Shown here: piece after piece, positions 1-5,663 of the stretch | Layout: every line of letters starts with the position of its first letter | Position numbering within the stretch: the stretch's first letter is position 1 | Origin: an uncultured Clostridia bacterium | GTDB lineage: Bacteria; Bacillota; Clostridia; Christensenellales; Aristaeellaceae | Assembly (NCBI GenBank): GCA_934615235.1 | Contig: CAKTTL010000143.1 | Coordinates: 1-5,663, forward strand | Direction of reading: 5' to 3' | Length of the DNA stretch: 5,663 nucleotides | Notes under the pieces: model-generated | The model's input: the letters and a program-made list of their open reading frames with translations, nothing else | Database searches by the model: none | What the model was told of the DNA's origin: nothing | Position numbers and translations under genes: made by a program

Positions 1-6
1 TGTCCT

Positions 7-35
7 GTCCCGCCGCGCAAAGGGCGCGCCGGGAC
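7..35. repeat. Imperfect GC-rich hairpin at left edge
   Basis: Bases 7-18 pair with 24-35 around a five-base loop, with one C-C mismatch at 13/29, giving 11 base pairs of nearly all G-C. Neither strand has a T run after the stem, so it is not a standard intrinsic terminator. It may be the end structure of a gene lying off the left edge, or part of the cluster of palindromes that fills 1-172. No coding region was found in 1-172. Confidence 0.4.
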
Positions 36-63
36 GGATGCGCCTTCCAGAAAACGCAACAAA

Positions 64-100
64 GCCGCATCCGCCGCCCCCTTCGGGCGGCGGATGCGGC
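64..100 (-). terminator. Strong hairpin, probable terminator of the mannosidase operon
   Basis: Bases 64-79 and 85-100 form a perfect 16-bp GC-rich stem with a five-base loop. Read on the minus strand, the stem lies about 73 bases past the mannosidase stop codon and is followed by TTTGTTGCGTTTTC, an interrupted T-rich tail. The stem is much stronger than usual but the T run is poor, so termination may be partial or Rho-aided. On the plus strand no T run follows, so it suits minus-strand transcription better. Confidence 0.5.
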
Positions 101-125
101 CAAGCGGTTTCCTTCGGAGGGGGGT

Positions 126-170
126 CCAGGGGGGACCCTTCCTTTTTCTAAAGGAAGGGTTCCCCCCTGG
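126..170. repeat. Long palindromic element next to the mannosidase stop codon
   Basis: Bases 126-145 pair with 150-170 to give a 20-bp stem with a single bulged base (160/161) and a four-base loop. The outer half is a run of six G against six C; the inner half is CCCTTCCTTT against AAAGGAAGGG. It begins only two bases beyond the stop codon of the mannosidase gene. There is no T run beyond the stem on either strand, so it is not a textbook terminator. The blocky G-run plus AAGG/CCTT design resembles dispersed intergenic palindromes of Clostridia genomes; that resemblance is from memory and is not tested here. It could also protect the mRNA 3' end. Confidence 0.55.
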
Positions 171-172
171 CG

Positions 173-3100
173 TCACCTCACCCAAATCTTAAACGTCTGG
201 ATCTCAAACGGCCGAAGCGCGGTGGCGATCTCAGCGGCCTGCTGCGGCTCGGCGGCGGGTTCTTCGAGGAGATTGCAGGGCGCGAAGGCCTTCATGGCAA
301 AGCCGGGGCGCAGGGTGACGCGCGCGTGGCCGCCGCGGCACTCATGGATGCGCACGACGAGGCAGTCGTCGTCTTCGGCTTTCTTCACAGCGTCCACGAT
401 CACGCTGCGGGAGCCGGTCTCGACCAGCGGCGCAGCCGCCCAGAGCATCCCTTCCGCCTTATGCAGCGGGAGGTTAAGCTTGACGGATTCCTCGATCGTA
501 TCGCCCTCGACGACGGAACCGGCGTGCGGGAGCAGCGCGTAGGTGAACTCATGACGGCCCATGTCCGCCTCGGTGTCCGGGTACTTGCCGCTCTTGAGGA
601 GCGTGATGCGCAGAACGTTGTCGTGCGCGCTGTGACCGTACTTGCAGTTGTTCAGCACGCTCACGCCGTAGCCCTCTTCGGACATATCGGCCCACTTGTG
701 CGCGACGACTTCAAAGCGGGCATAGTCCCAGCTGGTGTTGAAGTGCGTCGGGCGCTCCACATGGCCGTACTGGATATCGTACGTCGCCTTCGTGGTGCGG
801 ATATCGAGCGGGAAAGCGGCCTTGAGCAGACGATGGTTTTCATGCCAGTCGGCGCGGGTTTCGAAATCGATGCGGCGGCTGTCGGCGTGGAAAATCACAT
901 CCTGCTCGAAGGTGGAATGACGATACGTATAACGGAAGCGCAGCGTCACCCGCAGCGCGCCCTCGGCGATCAGTTCCGGCGCGCCGTCGGCCGCGGCTTC
1001 CTCATGCTTGAGCATGTGGAACAGGTCGACGTCCCAGTTATCGTAATAAATGGGCTTGTCCTCGTAAACCTCCAGAACGTTCGCGCGCTCGCCCGCGGGC
1101 AGCACTTCGCGCTCGTTGTCGCGATCGAACAGGCGGGTGATGTTGCCCTGCTCGTTCCAGGCGACGAGATAATGCGGCGTTTCCAGCGTGCGGGCGGCCG
1201 CATCGACCTTGAACGGCGCGGCGGCTTCTTCCGCCTTCGCTTCGACGAAGCGCACCGTCGCCGCGGCCAGCGCGGGCAGCGTCACCTCGACGAAATAGCC
1301 GTTTTCAACGCGCTGCGCGCGGAGCGTGCCGCCCTCCGCATCCACAAACGCGCCCTCGCGCGCTTCAGCGATGAACACCTCGTCCGTACGGGCGAAGGAG
1401 CCGAAGTTCCAGACGGTCGTGCAGTCCTTCTCGGGCCTGGCGAGCGTTTTCAGCGCTTCGCGCTGCAGCTTTTCAACCGACGCTTCAACCTGACCGTATT
1501 CCTTGTGGCAGTCCTCGTACACCTCATGGATGGACGAGCCGGGGATAATATCGTGGAACTGGTTGCGCAGAACGGTCTGCCAATCCTCGACGAGCGCATC
1601 CTGATCGTACTTGCCGCCGGCGAGCAGCGCCTGCGCGGAAAGCCACTCGGTTTCGGCAAGCGCAAACTCCATGCGGCGGTTCATCATCTTGTTCCATGCC
1701 TGCGAGCTATACGTGCCGCGGTGGAACTCCAGATACAGTTCGCCGTCCCACGTGGAAACGTACTGGTCGGTGTTCTCAATGCGCTCGTGCAGGCGGCGGA
1801 AAACGTCGCCGGCGCGGCTCTGCTTGACGGCGGGCAGGCCCGGCAGGCCGTCCATCGCGCGGCGCATCTTGAGCATGTTGCGGTTCACGCCGCCGCCGCC
1901 GTCGCCGAAGCCGTAGGAAATCAGCGTCTCGTTGGACAGGTGCTTGTCATGGAATTTGTTCCAGCTGCCCAGCACGCTGCGCGGGCTGATCATGCCGTTG
2001 TAGGTGACGCTGCGCGCGTCGAAGGACTGGCCCTCGCCCGGCGTGGAAACGAAATAGGTCATGACCTCGCTGCCGTCGATGCCGCGCCACTTGAACAGAT
2101 CGTGCGGCATGTCGTTGAACTGGTTCCAGCTGATTTTCGTGGTCATGAAGGTGTTGATGCCCACGCCCCTGAGGATCTGCGGCAGCGCCCAGCTGTAGCC
2201 GAAAACGTCGGGCAGCCAGAGATATTCGCAGCGATGGCCGAATTCCTTCATCAGGAAACGCATGCCGTAGAGGAACTGGCGGGTCAGCGCTTCGCCGGAG
2301 GAAATGTTGCAGTCCGCTTCCAGCCACATGCCGCCGTCCGCTTCCCAGCGGCCTTCGGCGATGCGCGCTTTCATCTGCTCGTAAATCTCCGGGCAGTCCT
2401 TCTTGATATACTGATACAGCTGCGGCTGCGACTGCAGGAAGATGTACTCGTCAAACTCGTTCATCAGGCGCAGAACGGTCGCGAAGGAACGCTGCGCCTT
2501 CTCGCGCGTGTGCTTGAGCCGCCAGAGCCACGCCACGTCGATGTGCGTGTGTCCCACGACGTTGACGGTAATTTCGCTCGTGTTCTTCAGCTCCGCCAGC
2601 TCGGTCTTCAGGGTCGCCAGCGCGTCGTCGACGGTGTCGTAGAAATGATCGACGTCCCAGTCGATAATCATGAAGGCATGCTCGATGGCGCGCGTGAGCG
2701 CGATTTTATCGGTGCTGTTATCGTCCAGCAGCGCGGTTTCCTTCACAATCGCCTTGGCGAGATAATACAGCTCGTCCGTCGCCTTGTGCAGATAGCCCAG
2801 ATCAGCCTGACGGAACAGATGCCGGAACTCGCGCCTGGGGCCGCCGCCTTCCAGACCGGTCCAGAGCATGAACGTCAGCTGCACGGTCTTGCCGGCAAGG
2901 CTTTCGAAGTTCACGTCGTTGTGATAGGTGTCCACACCCTGATACGGGTGCCCGTCCACATACAGCAGCGATTCGAAACCGCTGTTGTGGCCGCCGCCGG
3001 TTTTGCCGAAATCGAACACGCCGTAGGCCTCGCAGCCTTCGCGGTGCGCGGGCAGCGTGACGGTCTTCTGCGCCCAGAGATAGCGGTCGCGGCCGATGAA

Positions 3101-3295
3101 CTCATCGCCCAGCGCAAACGTCATCCCTTCAACCTTTTCGGGCATGCCGTGATATACTTCGTCAACGCCCAGCCCGCCCGGCATCGCCGTCATCGGCGAA
3201 ATCGTCGTCAGATCGATAAAGCGGAAATTTTCCAGTTCACGCATGCGGCGCTCCAGGCGCTCCTGCGTGAGAAACATTTTTCTCGTTTCGTCCAT
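173..3295 (-). CDS. GH38 alpha-mannosidase, cytosolic MAN2C1-like type
   Basis: This 1040-residue enzyme should hydrolyse terminal alpha-linked mannose from oligosaccharides in the cytoplasm; it has no signal peptide or membrane segment. Residues 1-240 form the N-terminal extension with a beta-sandwich-like stretch. The GH38 catalytic domain follows, about 245-520. NVVGHTHIDVAWLW supplies the zinc ligands H251 and D253. LPDVFGYS holds the likely nucleophile and zinc ligand D363. The GDGGGG segment has D465, a possible acid/base. The helical mid domain spans about 525-625, and NQFHDIIPGSS gives the fourth zinc ligand, H581. C-terminal beta domains run to the end, closing with PFEIQTFKIW. Zinc-site roles are taken from Golgi mannosidase II. 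The length matches full bacterial relatives and no residue is missing. The first ATG is chosen because GGAGG lies 10 bases upstream; Met7 lacks such a site. It follows the HTH-ARH gene by 94 bases, probably in one operon. Preference for alpha-1,2, 1,3 or 1,6 linkages cannot be read from sequence. Confidence 0.96.
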   Translation of the reverse strand: MDETRKMFLTQERLERRMRELENFRFIDLTTISPMTAMPGGLGVDEVYHGMPEKVEGMTFALGDEFIGRDRYLWAQKTVTLPAHREGCEAYGVFDFGKTGGGHNSGFESLLYVDGHPYQGVDTYHNDVNFESLAGKTVQLTFMLWTGLEGGGPRREFRHLFRQADLGYLHKATDELYYLAKAIVKETALLDDNSTDKIALTRAIEHAFMIIDWDVDHFYDTVDDALATLKTELAELKNTSEITVNVVGHTHIDVAWLWRLKHTREKAQRSFATVLRLMNEFDEYIFLQSQPQLYQYIKKDCPEIYEQMKARIAEGRWEADGGMWLEADCNISSGEALTRQFLYGMRFLMKEFGHRCEYLWLPDVFGYSWALPQILRGVGINTFMTTKISWNQFNDMPHDLFKWRGIDGSEVMTYFVSTPGEGQSFDARSVTYNGMISPRSVLGSWNKFHDKHLSNETLISYGFGDGGGGVNRNMLKMRRAMDGLPGLPAVKQSRAGDVFRRLHERIENTDQYVSTWDGELYLEFHRGTYSSQAWNKMMNRRMEFALAETEWLSAQALLAGGKYDQDALVEDWQTVLRNQFHDIIPGSSIHEVYEDCHKEYGQVEASVEKLQREALKTLARPEKDCTTVWNFGSFARTDEVFIAEAREGAFVDAEGGTLRAQRVENGYFVEVTLPALAAATVRFVEAKAEEAAAPFKVDAAARTLETPHYLVAWNEQGNITRLFDRDNEREVLPAGERANVLEVYEDKPIYYDNWDVDLFHMLKHEEAAADGAPELIAEGALRVTLRFRYTYRHSTFEQDVIFHADSRRIDFETRADWHENHRLLKAAFPLDIRTTKATYDIQYGHVERPTHFNTSWDYARFEVVAHKWADMSEEGYGVSVLNNCKYGHSAHDNVLRITLLKSGKYPDTEADMGRHEFTYALLPHAGSVVEGDTIEESVKLNLPLHKAEGMLWAAAPLVETGSRSVIVDAVKKAEDDDCLVVRIHECRGGHARVTLRPGFAMKAFAPCNLLEEPAAEPQQAAEIATALRPFEIQTFKIWVR

Positions 3296-3305
3296 CCGTC
3301 TGTAA

Positions 3306-3310
3306 CCTCC
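3306..3310 (-). promoter_or_regulatory. Ribosome binding site of the mannosidase gene
   Basis: GGAGG on the minus strand, 10 bases before the ATG at 3295. It supports that start over Met7. The rest of the 94-base gap (3296-3389) shows no clear hairpin terminator and no convincing -35/-10 pair, which favours transcription from the upstream gene. It does hold two CGCTRAAA direct repeats 12 bases apart (3329 and 3341), of unknown meaning. Confidence 0.75.
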
Positions 3311-3389
3311 GAAAAAAGTTGCTTTTTCCGCTAAAAGTTTCGCTGAAAACCCCTGCTTTTCCTGCCGCCGCGTTTGTGGCCGGGCGCAA

Positions 3390-4982
3390 TTATTTCCCGC
3401 GCGCAGGCGCGGCGATATGCCGCAGCGTCATCGTCACGCGGTCGTCGATTTCAACCGTGCCCACGCCGAAAATCGCCGTTTCCAGCCTGCCGTGAATCGG
3501 CCCTGTCCATTCCGCGCCGATCGCCTCGCGTCCCCTGCACATGCCCACGACGGAACCCGCCGTCGCGCCGTTGCAATCGGTGTCGAAGCCCGTCTGCACG
3601 GCCAGGCAGATCGTTTTTCCGTAATCTCCCCGCCCGTAAAGCAGCGAGGCGGCGACAATTTCGGCATTGGAAATCGTATGGCACCAGTCGTGCGCAGAAT
3701 GCTCGTCCCAGCGTGCGTGAATATTGGCGAAGCACTTTTCAGCGGAGACGTTTTCCTCATAATCGCGCAGCACATACGTCAGATGCTTCGCCAGACGCGA
3801 ACGCTGAGGGATGAACTTCAACGACGCATACAGCGCAGCGGCTATATCATTTTCTGCCGCCGCAATCGCCAGCAGCGCCGCAATCCACATCTCGCCGTAA
3901 ATTCCGTTTTTCACATGCGAAATGCTCGCGTCGCGCCAGGCCATTTCGGCCGCGGCTTCCGGGTCGCCGGGATTGATATACCCGAAATAATCCGCCCGAA
4001 TCTGCGCTCCGATCCATTCGCGATACGGGTTCTTGTGCATCGCCGAGGCAGGCGGCGCATACCCCTTTACGAAATTGCAGAACGCCACGCGCTCGGCCGT
4101 GCAGTATGCATTCTTGGGCTGGCGGTCGAGCCAGATGCGGCTCACGTCAAAGGGCGTAAAGTCGCGGCCGCAGCGCTCGATCAGCTCCTGATTGAGGACG
4201 ACGTAGTTCGTATCGTCGTCGGCGGGCATGCAGGAAACCGTGTCCGCATAACAGCGCCCGCGCAGCGGGAAATTCGTGCGGTCGGCGCGCTCCTCCGTCA
4301 CGTCGCTGCGGCGGATATAGCGCGTCATCGGATAATTGCCGGATTCCTTCAAAAGCGGCAGCAGCTCCGGCGTGCGGATCCCCTCGATCGTCTTGCCAAG
4401 CAGACAGCCGCAGATGCGACCGTACCATGCGCCCGCAATACGGCTGCGCAGCCGCGCGTCGTCCGGCTCGCGTCTGCCAGCGCGGTCCTCCGCCCATTCC
4501 GCGCGGATCCCCTCCAGGTCGGACGGCTCGACATACGGATAATCCCGCGCCGTATCCGCGTTGCAGATCAGATCGAACAGCACGTCCGCCATCCGCGCCT
4601 TATAGTCGCCGCGCGGCATCCGGTGAACCTGTTCAAAAAGTTCCTTATATGCCGCAATATCCAGCCCTTCCTGCACGGACTGGATATACTCCACCGGCAG
4701 CTGCTCGGCGTACGATTCCCATTCGTGCATCGCAGAATACGCCGGCGTAAGCCGTACCTTCCGATGTTCCTCCACCGTGCGCAGGCTGTTATCGAGCACA
4801 AGCTCGTCGAGCGAAATATTAAACCGGCGCGAAAGCAGCGTCAGCTTCTCAAGCGAGGGCGCATAGCTGTCGCATTCCCATTTCTGCACCGCCTGCACGG
4901 ACACGCCGCAGGCGTCTGCAAACTCCGCCTGCGTCATTTTGTTCGCAGCGCGCAGCCTGTGTATTTTCTCTCCGAGGGTCAT
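3390..4982 (-). CDS. XRE helix-turn-helix fused to ADP-ribosylglycohydrolase (ARH) domain
   Basis: This 530-residue soluble protein has two parts. Residues 1-65 are an XRE/HTH_3 DNA-binding domain, with the helix-turn-helix around MTQAEFADACGVSVQAVQKWE split over 16-36. Residues 80-150 are a helical linker running into YVEPSDLEGIR. From about 178 to 518 is an ARH-fold domain: a G-rich first helix (AGAWYGRICGCLLGK), the metal motif PADDDTNY (D255-D257, T258) and the second metal motif GFDTDCNGATAG (D467, D469, C470). ARH enzymes bind two Mg ions and cleave ADP-ribose from targets; many bacterial relatives in sugar loci have unproven substrates. The acidic metal residues are kept, so activity is plausible. 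The HTH suggests self-regulation or control of the mannosidase gene that follows. The start has AAGGAGG seven bases upstream. It could be an enzyme, a sensor or both. Confidence 0.92.
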   Translation of the reverse strand: MTLGEKIHRLRAANKMTQAEFADACGVSVQAVQKWECDSYAPSLEKLTLLSRRFNISLDELVLDNSLRTVEEHRKVRLTPAYSAMHEWESYAEQLPVEYIQSVQEGLDIAAYKELFEQVHRMPRGDYKARMADVLFDLICNADTARDYPYVEPSDLEGIRAEWAEDRAGRREPDDARLRSRIAGAWYGRICGCLLGKTIEGIRTPELLPLLKESGNYPMTRYIRRSDVTEERADRTNFPLRGRCYADTVSCMPADDDTNYVVLNQELIERCGRDFTPFDVSRIWLDRQPKNAYCTAERVAFCNFVKGYAPPASAMHKNPYREWIGAQIRADYFGYINPGDPEAAAEMAWRDASISHVKNGIYGEMWIAALLAIAAAENDIAAALYASLKFIPQRSRLAKHLTYVLRDYEENVSAEKCFANIHARWDEHSAHDWCHTISNAEIVAASLLYGRGDYGKTICLAVQTGFDTDCNGATAGSVVGMCRGREAIGAEWTGPIHGRLETAIFGVGTVEIDDRVTMTLRHIAAPARGK

Positions 4983-4984
4983 GA

Positions 4985-5024
4985 TCCGGCCTCCTTGCTT
5001 TTTTTCAAATATATCACGGCCGGA
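4985..5024. promoter_or_regulatory. Inverted repeat flanking the -10 box, candidate operator
   Basis: TCCGGCC at 4985-4991 and GGCCGGA at 5018-5024 are exact inverted copies with centres 33 bp apart, about three turns of B-DNA. They bracket the -10 box and ribosome binding site of the HTH-ARH gene. An XRE protein encoded just downstream is a natural candidate to bind here. Seven-base GC-rich arms can arise by chance in this DNA, so the call is weak. Confidence 0.3.
4990..4996 (-). promoter_or_regulatory. Ribosome binding site of the HTH-ARH gene
   Basis: AAGGAGG on the minus strand, seven bases before the ATG at 4982. This is a near-ideal Shine-Dalgarno and spacing, and it fixes the start at the XRE domain's first methionine. 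Confidence 0.85.
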
Positions 5025-5037
5025 AAGCGCGGCGCAA
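5008..5037 (-). promoter_or_regulatory. Candidate extended -10 promoter for the HTH-ARH/mannosidase operon
   Basis: On the minus strand TATATT (5008-5013) is preceded by TG with a one-base gap (5015-5016), an extended -10 element. An 18-base spacer leads to TTGCGC (5032-5037), which keeps only the TTG of the -35 consensus, as is common with extended -10 promoters. Transcription would begin near 5001, giving a leader of under 20 bases that contains the ribosome binding site. It is AT-rich in an otherwise GC-rich stretch. Confidence 0.55.
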
Positions 5038-5051
5038 CTAAGCGGAGCTTG

Positions 5052-5079
5052 AAAAAAAATGGCGCAAAGCTTTGCGCCA
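5052..5079 (-). terminator. Intrinsic terminator of the zinc-ribbon gene
   Basis: Bases 5060-5079 form a perfect 20-base palindrome (TGGCGCAAAGCTTTGCGCCA), an eight-pair stem with an AGCT loop. On the minus strand it is followed by eight T (5052-5059). It lies 28 bases past the stop codon of the small gene and so separates that gene from the downstream operon. The plus strand has no T run after the stem. Confidence 0.9.
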
Positions 5080-5107
5080 GAAACCCGCCTGAAATTATTT
5101 CAACGCA

Positions 5108-5485
5108 TTACAGCGTCTCTCCGCATTTCCGACAATTTACACGGCTTGGCAAATTCCTCGTTCCGCACGAAGGGCAAATCACCTGCTGCTCACTTGCGAA
5201 CCGCATGCAAAGTGTTCCCGAAATTTTTTCCAGTACCTCAATTTGTCTTTTCCTATATTTCTCCATATTGCGTCTCCAACCTACAATAAAGCCAAATACT
5301 CCGCCCCAAAACAACGCAATCAAACCTGCAAGCGTCAGCGCCGCATAGAGAATCAAGTATCCTTCTGCGTTTGCGGCAAGAAGCATTTCATTTTGCATGA
5401 CATATGCAATCTTTGTTATACCGTAAACAGTTGATATTAAACCTGTCGCTATCAGAATACCTGAAAATATTTCCATAATGATCAT
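5108..5485 (-). CDS. Small membrane protein with two transmembrane helices and C-terminal zinc ribbon
   Basis: I do not recognise a named family for this 125-residue protein. Two hydrophobic stretches, about 3-30 and 43-69, look like membrane helices joined by a short loop. Then comes a basic, helical segment starting WRRN (70-73) and running to about 90, which by the positive-inside rule should face the cytoplasm. The tail has a CPSC...CRKC pair (C104, C107, C118, C121; spacing C-x2-C-x10-C-x2-C), a zinc-ribbon signature that would also sit inside the cell. Function is unknown. The start is set by an in-frame TAA directly before the ATG and by an AGAGGTGA site upstream; Met4 would be too far from it. 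It is a single-gene unit with its own promoter and terminator. Its DNA is clearly AT-richer than the two large genes, which may mean a different origin or just low expression. Confidence 0.88.
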   Translation of the reverse strand: MIIMEIFSGILIATGLISTVYGITKIAYVMQNEMLLAANAEGYLILYAALTLAGLIALFWGGVFGFIVGWRRNMEKYRKRQIEVLEKISGTLCMRFASEQQVICPSCGTRNLPSRVNCRKCGETL

Positions 5486-5494
5486 TTATGCGAT

Positions 5495-5502
5495 TCACCT
5501 CT
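5495..5502 (-). promoter_or_regulatory. Ribosome binding site of the zinc-ribbon gene
   Basis: AGAGGTGA on the minus strand; its GAGGTG core ends 10 bases before the ATG at 5485. It favours the first ATG over the one three codons later, which would be 19 bases away. Confidence 0.7.
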
Positions 5503-5520
5503 ATTTTCTTCTTCTCTTTA

Positions 5521-5548
5521 ATTATCCAAATTTATTCTTTTCTGTCAA
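5521..5548 (-). promoter_or_regulatory. Sigma-A-like promoter of the zinc-ribbon gene
   Basis: A perfect TTGACA -35 box (5543-5548) and a GATAAT -10 box (5521-5526, five of six matches) are separated by 16 bases on the minus strand. The start of transcription should fall near 5514, leaving a leader of about 28 bases. The -35 box lies only a few bases past the T run of the rRNA terminator. The surrounding 5486-5550 is AT-rich and holds no gene. Confidence 0.75.
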
Positions 5549-5550
5549 TA

Positions 5551-5580
5551 GAAAAAAGCGAGTTCCTTACGAAACTCGCT
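5551..5580 (-). terminator. Intrinsic terminator of the rRNA operon
   Basis: Bases 5557-5564 (AGCGAGTT) pair with 5573-5580 (AACTCGCT) around an eight-base loop. On the minus strand the stem runs into six T (5552-5557, the last shared with the stem). It follows the 5S rRNA 3' end by under ten bases, as expected for the end of an rRNA operon. Confidence 0.9.
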
Positions 5581-5587
5581 ATATGGA

Positions 5588-5663
5588 TTCCGGCGGCGAC
5601 CTAATCTTCCGGGCCGTGTCCAGCCAAGTACCTTCGGCGCGAAGAGGCTTAACTTCTGTGTTC
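5588..5663 (-). rRNA. rrf: 5S ribosomal RNA, 3' part (gene runs off the right edge)
   Basis: Read on the minus strand this begins GAACACAGAAGTTAAGCCTC, the conserved helix III / loop C region of bacterial 5S rRNA. It continues through GCGCCGAAGGTACTTGG and ends GTCGCCGCCGG, the 3' strand of helix I, which would pair with a 5' end that is outside the window. About 76 of the usual 115-120 bases are present, so roughly the first third is missing because of the window edge. The exact 3' end is uncertain by a few bases. Presumably 23S and 16S genes lie further right. It is followed directly by its terminator. Confidence 0.93.

Noticed and set aside
1..172. CRISPR array or tRNA in the hairpin-rich left edge
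   Set aside because: There are no regularly spaced direct repeats with spacers, and no cloverleaf or CCA-type ending; the stems are simple palindromes.
1947..2327. A 126-codon minus-strand frame inside the mannosidase gene
   Set aside because: It overlaps the conserved catalytic region in another frame, and no domain is recognisable in it.
326..3334. A 1002-codon open frame on the plus strand
   Set aside because: It lies exactly antisense and codon-aligned to the mannosidase gene, has no recognisable domain and a biased, repetitive composition rich in Ala, Val, Arg and His. It results from the lack of TTA, CTA and TCA codons in the real gene.
3296..3389. A catabolite-response (cre) site or separate promoter ahead of the mannosidase gene
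   Set aside because: The TGAAAAC-like stretch near 3344 does not match the cre palindrome, and no -35/-10 pair with acceptable spacing stands out.
5060..5079. The perfect palindrome as an operator for the HTH-ARH gene
   Set aside because: The eight-T run directly after it on the minus strand and its place just after a stop codon make an intrinsic terminator the simpler reading.
3417..5348. A 643-codon open frame on the plus strand
   Set aside because: It is antisense to the HTH-ARH gene, crosses that gene's promoter and the perfect terminator, and shows no domain.

Overview
The window looks like chromosomal DNA from a GC-rich Gram-positive anaerobe of the Bacillota, most plausibly a gut Clostridia lineage (Oscillospirales or Christensenellales-like). 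The grounds are strong GGAGG-type ribosome binding sites, sigma-A-like promoters, short hairpin-plus-T-run terminators, an rRNA operon of Firmicutes style, and gene families (cytosolic GH38 mannosidase, XRE regulator, sugar-locus ADP-ribosylglycohydrolase) typical of that group. The lineage is an inference. Everything convincing is on the minus strand, so transcription runs from right to left.

Right edge (about 5551-5663): the 3' part of a 5S rRNA gene, followed almost at once by an intrinsic terminator. This is the tail of an rRNA operon that continues off the window. Next (5108-5548) is a compact, AT-richer transcription unit: a near-consensus promoter whose -35 box touches the rRNA terminator, one small two-helix membrane protein ending in a zinc ribbon, and a perfect-palindrome terminator.

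Middle and left (173-5037): a GC-rich two-gene unit. A promoter with an extended -10 drives a 530-residue protein that joins an N-terminal XRE helix-turn-helix to a C-terminal ADP-ribosylglycohydrolase (ARH) domain. After a 94-base gap with no clear terminator comes a 1040-residue GH38 alpha-mannosidase of the cytosolic MAN2C1-like type. A simple reading is a small glycan-use operon in which the HTH-ARH protein regulates, senses or processes something linked to mannoside breakdown. No transporter is visible, so any uptake system must lie elsewhere.

Left edge (1-172): no gene. It holds three strong hairpins in a row, one of which (126-170) starts two bases after the mannosidase stop codon and looks like a dispersed palindromic repeat; another (64-100) is the best candidate for the operon's terminator.

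The most unusual item is the HTH-ARH fusion and its pairing with a mannosidase. The long open frames on the plus strand are shadows of the two large genes.
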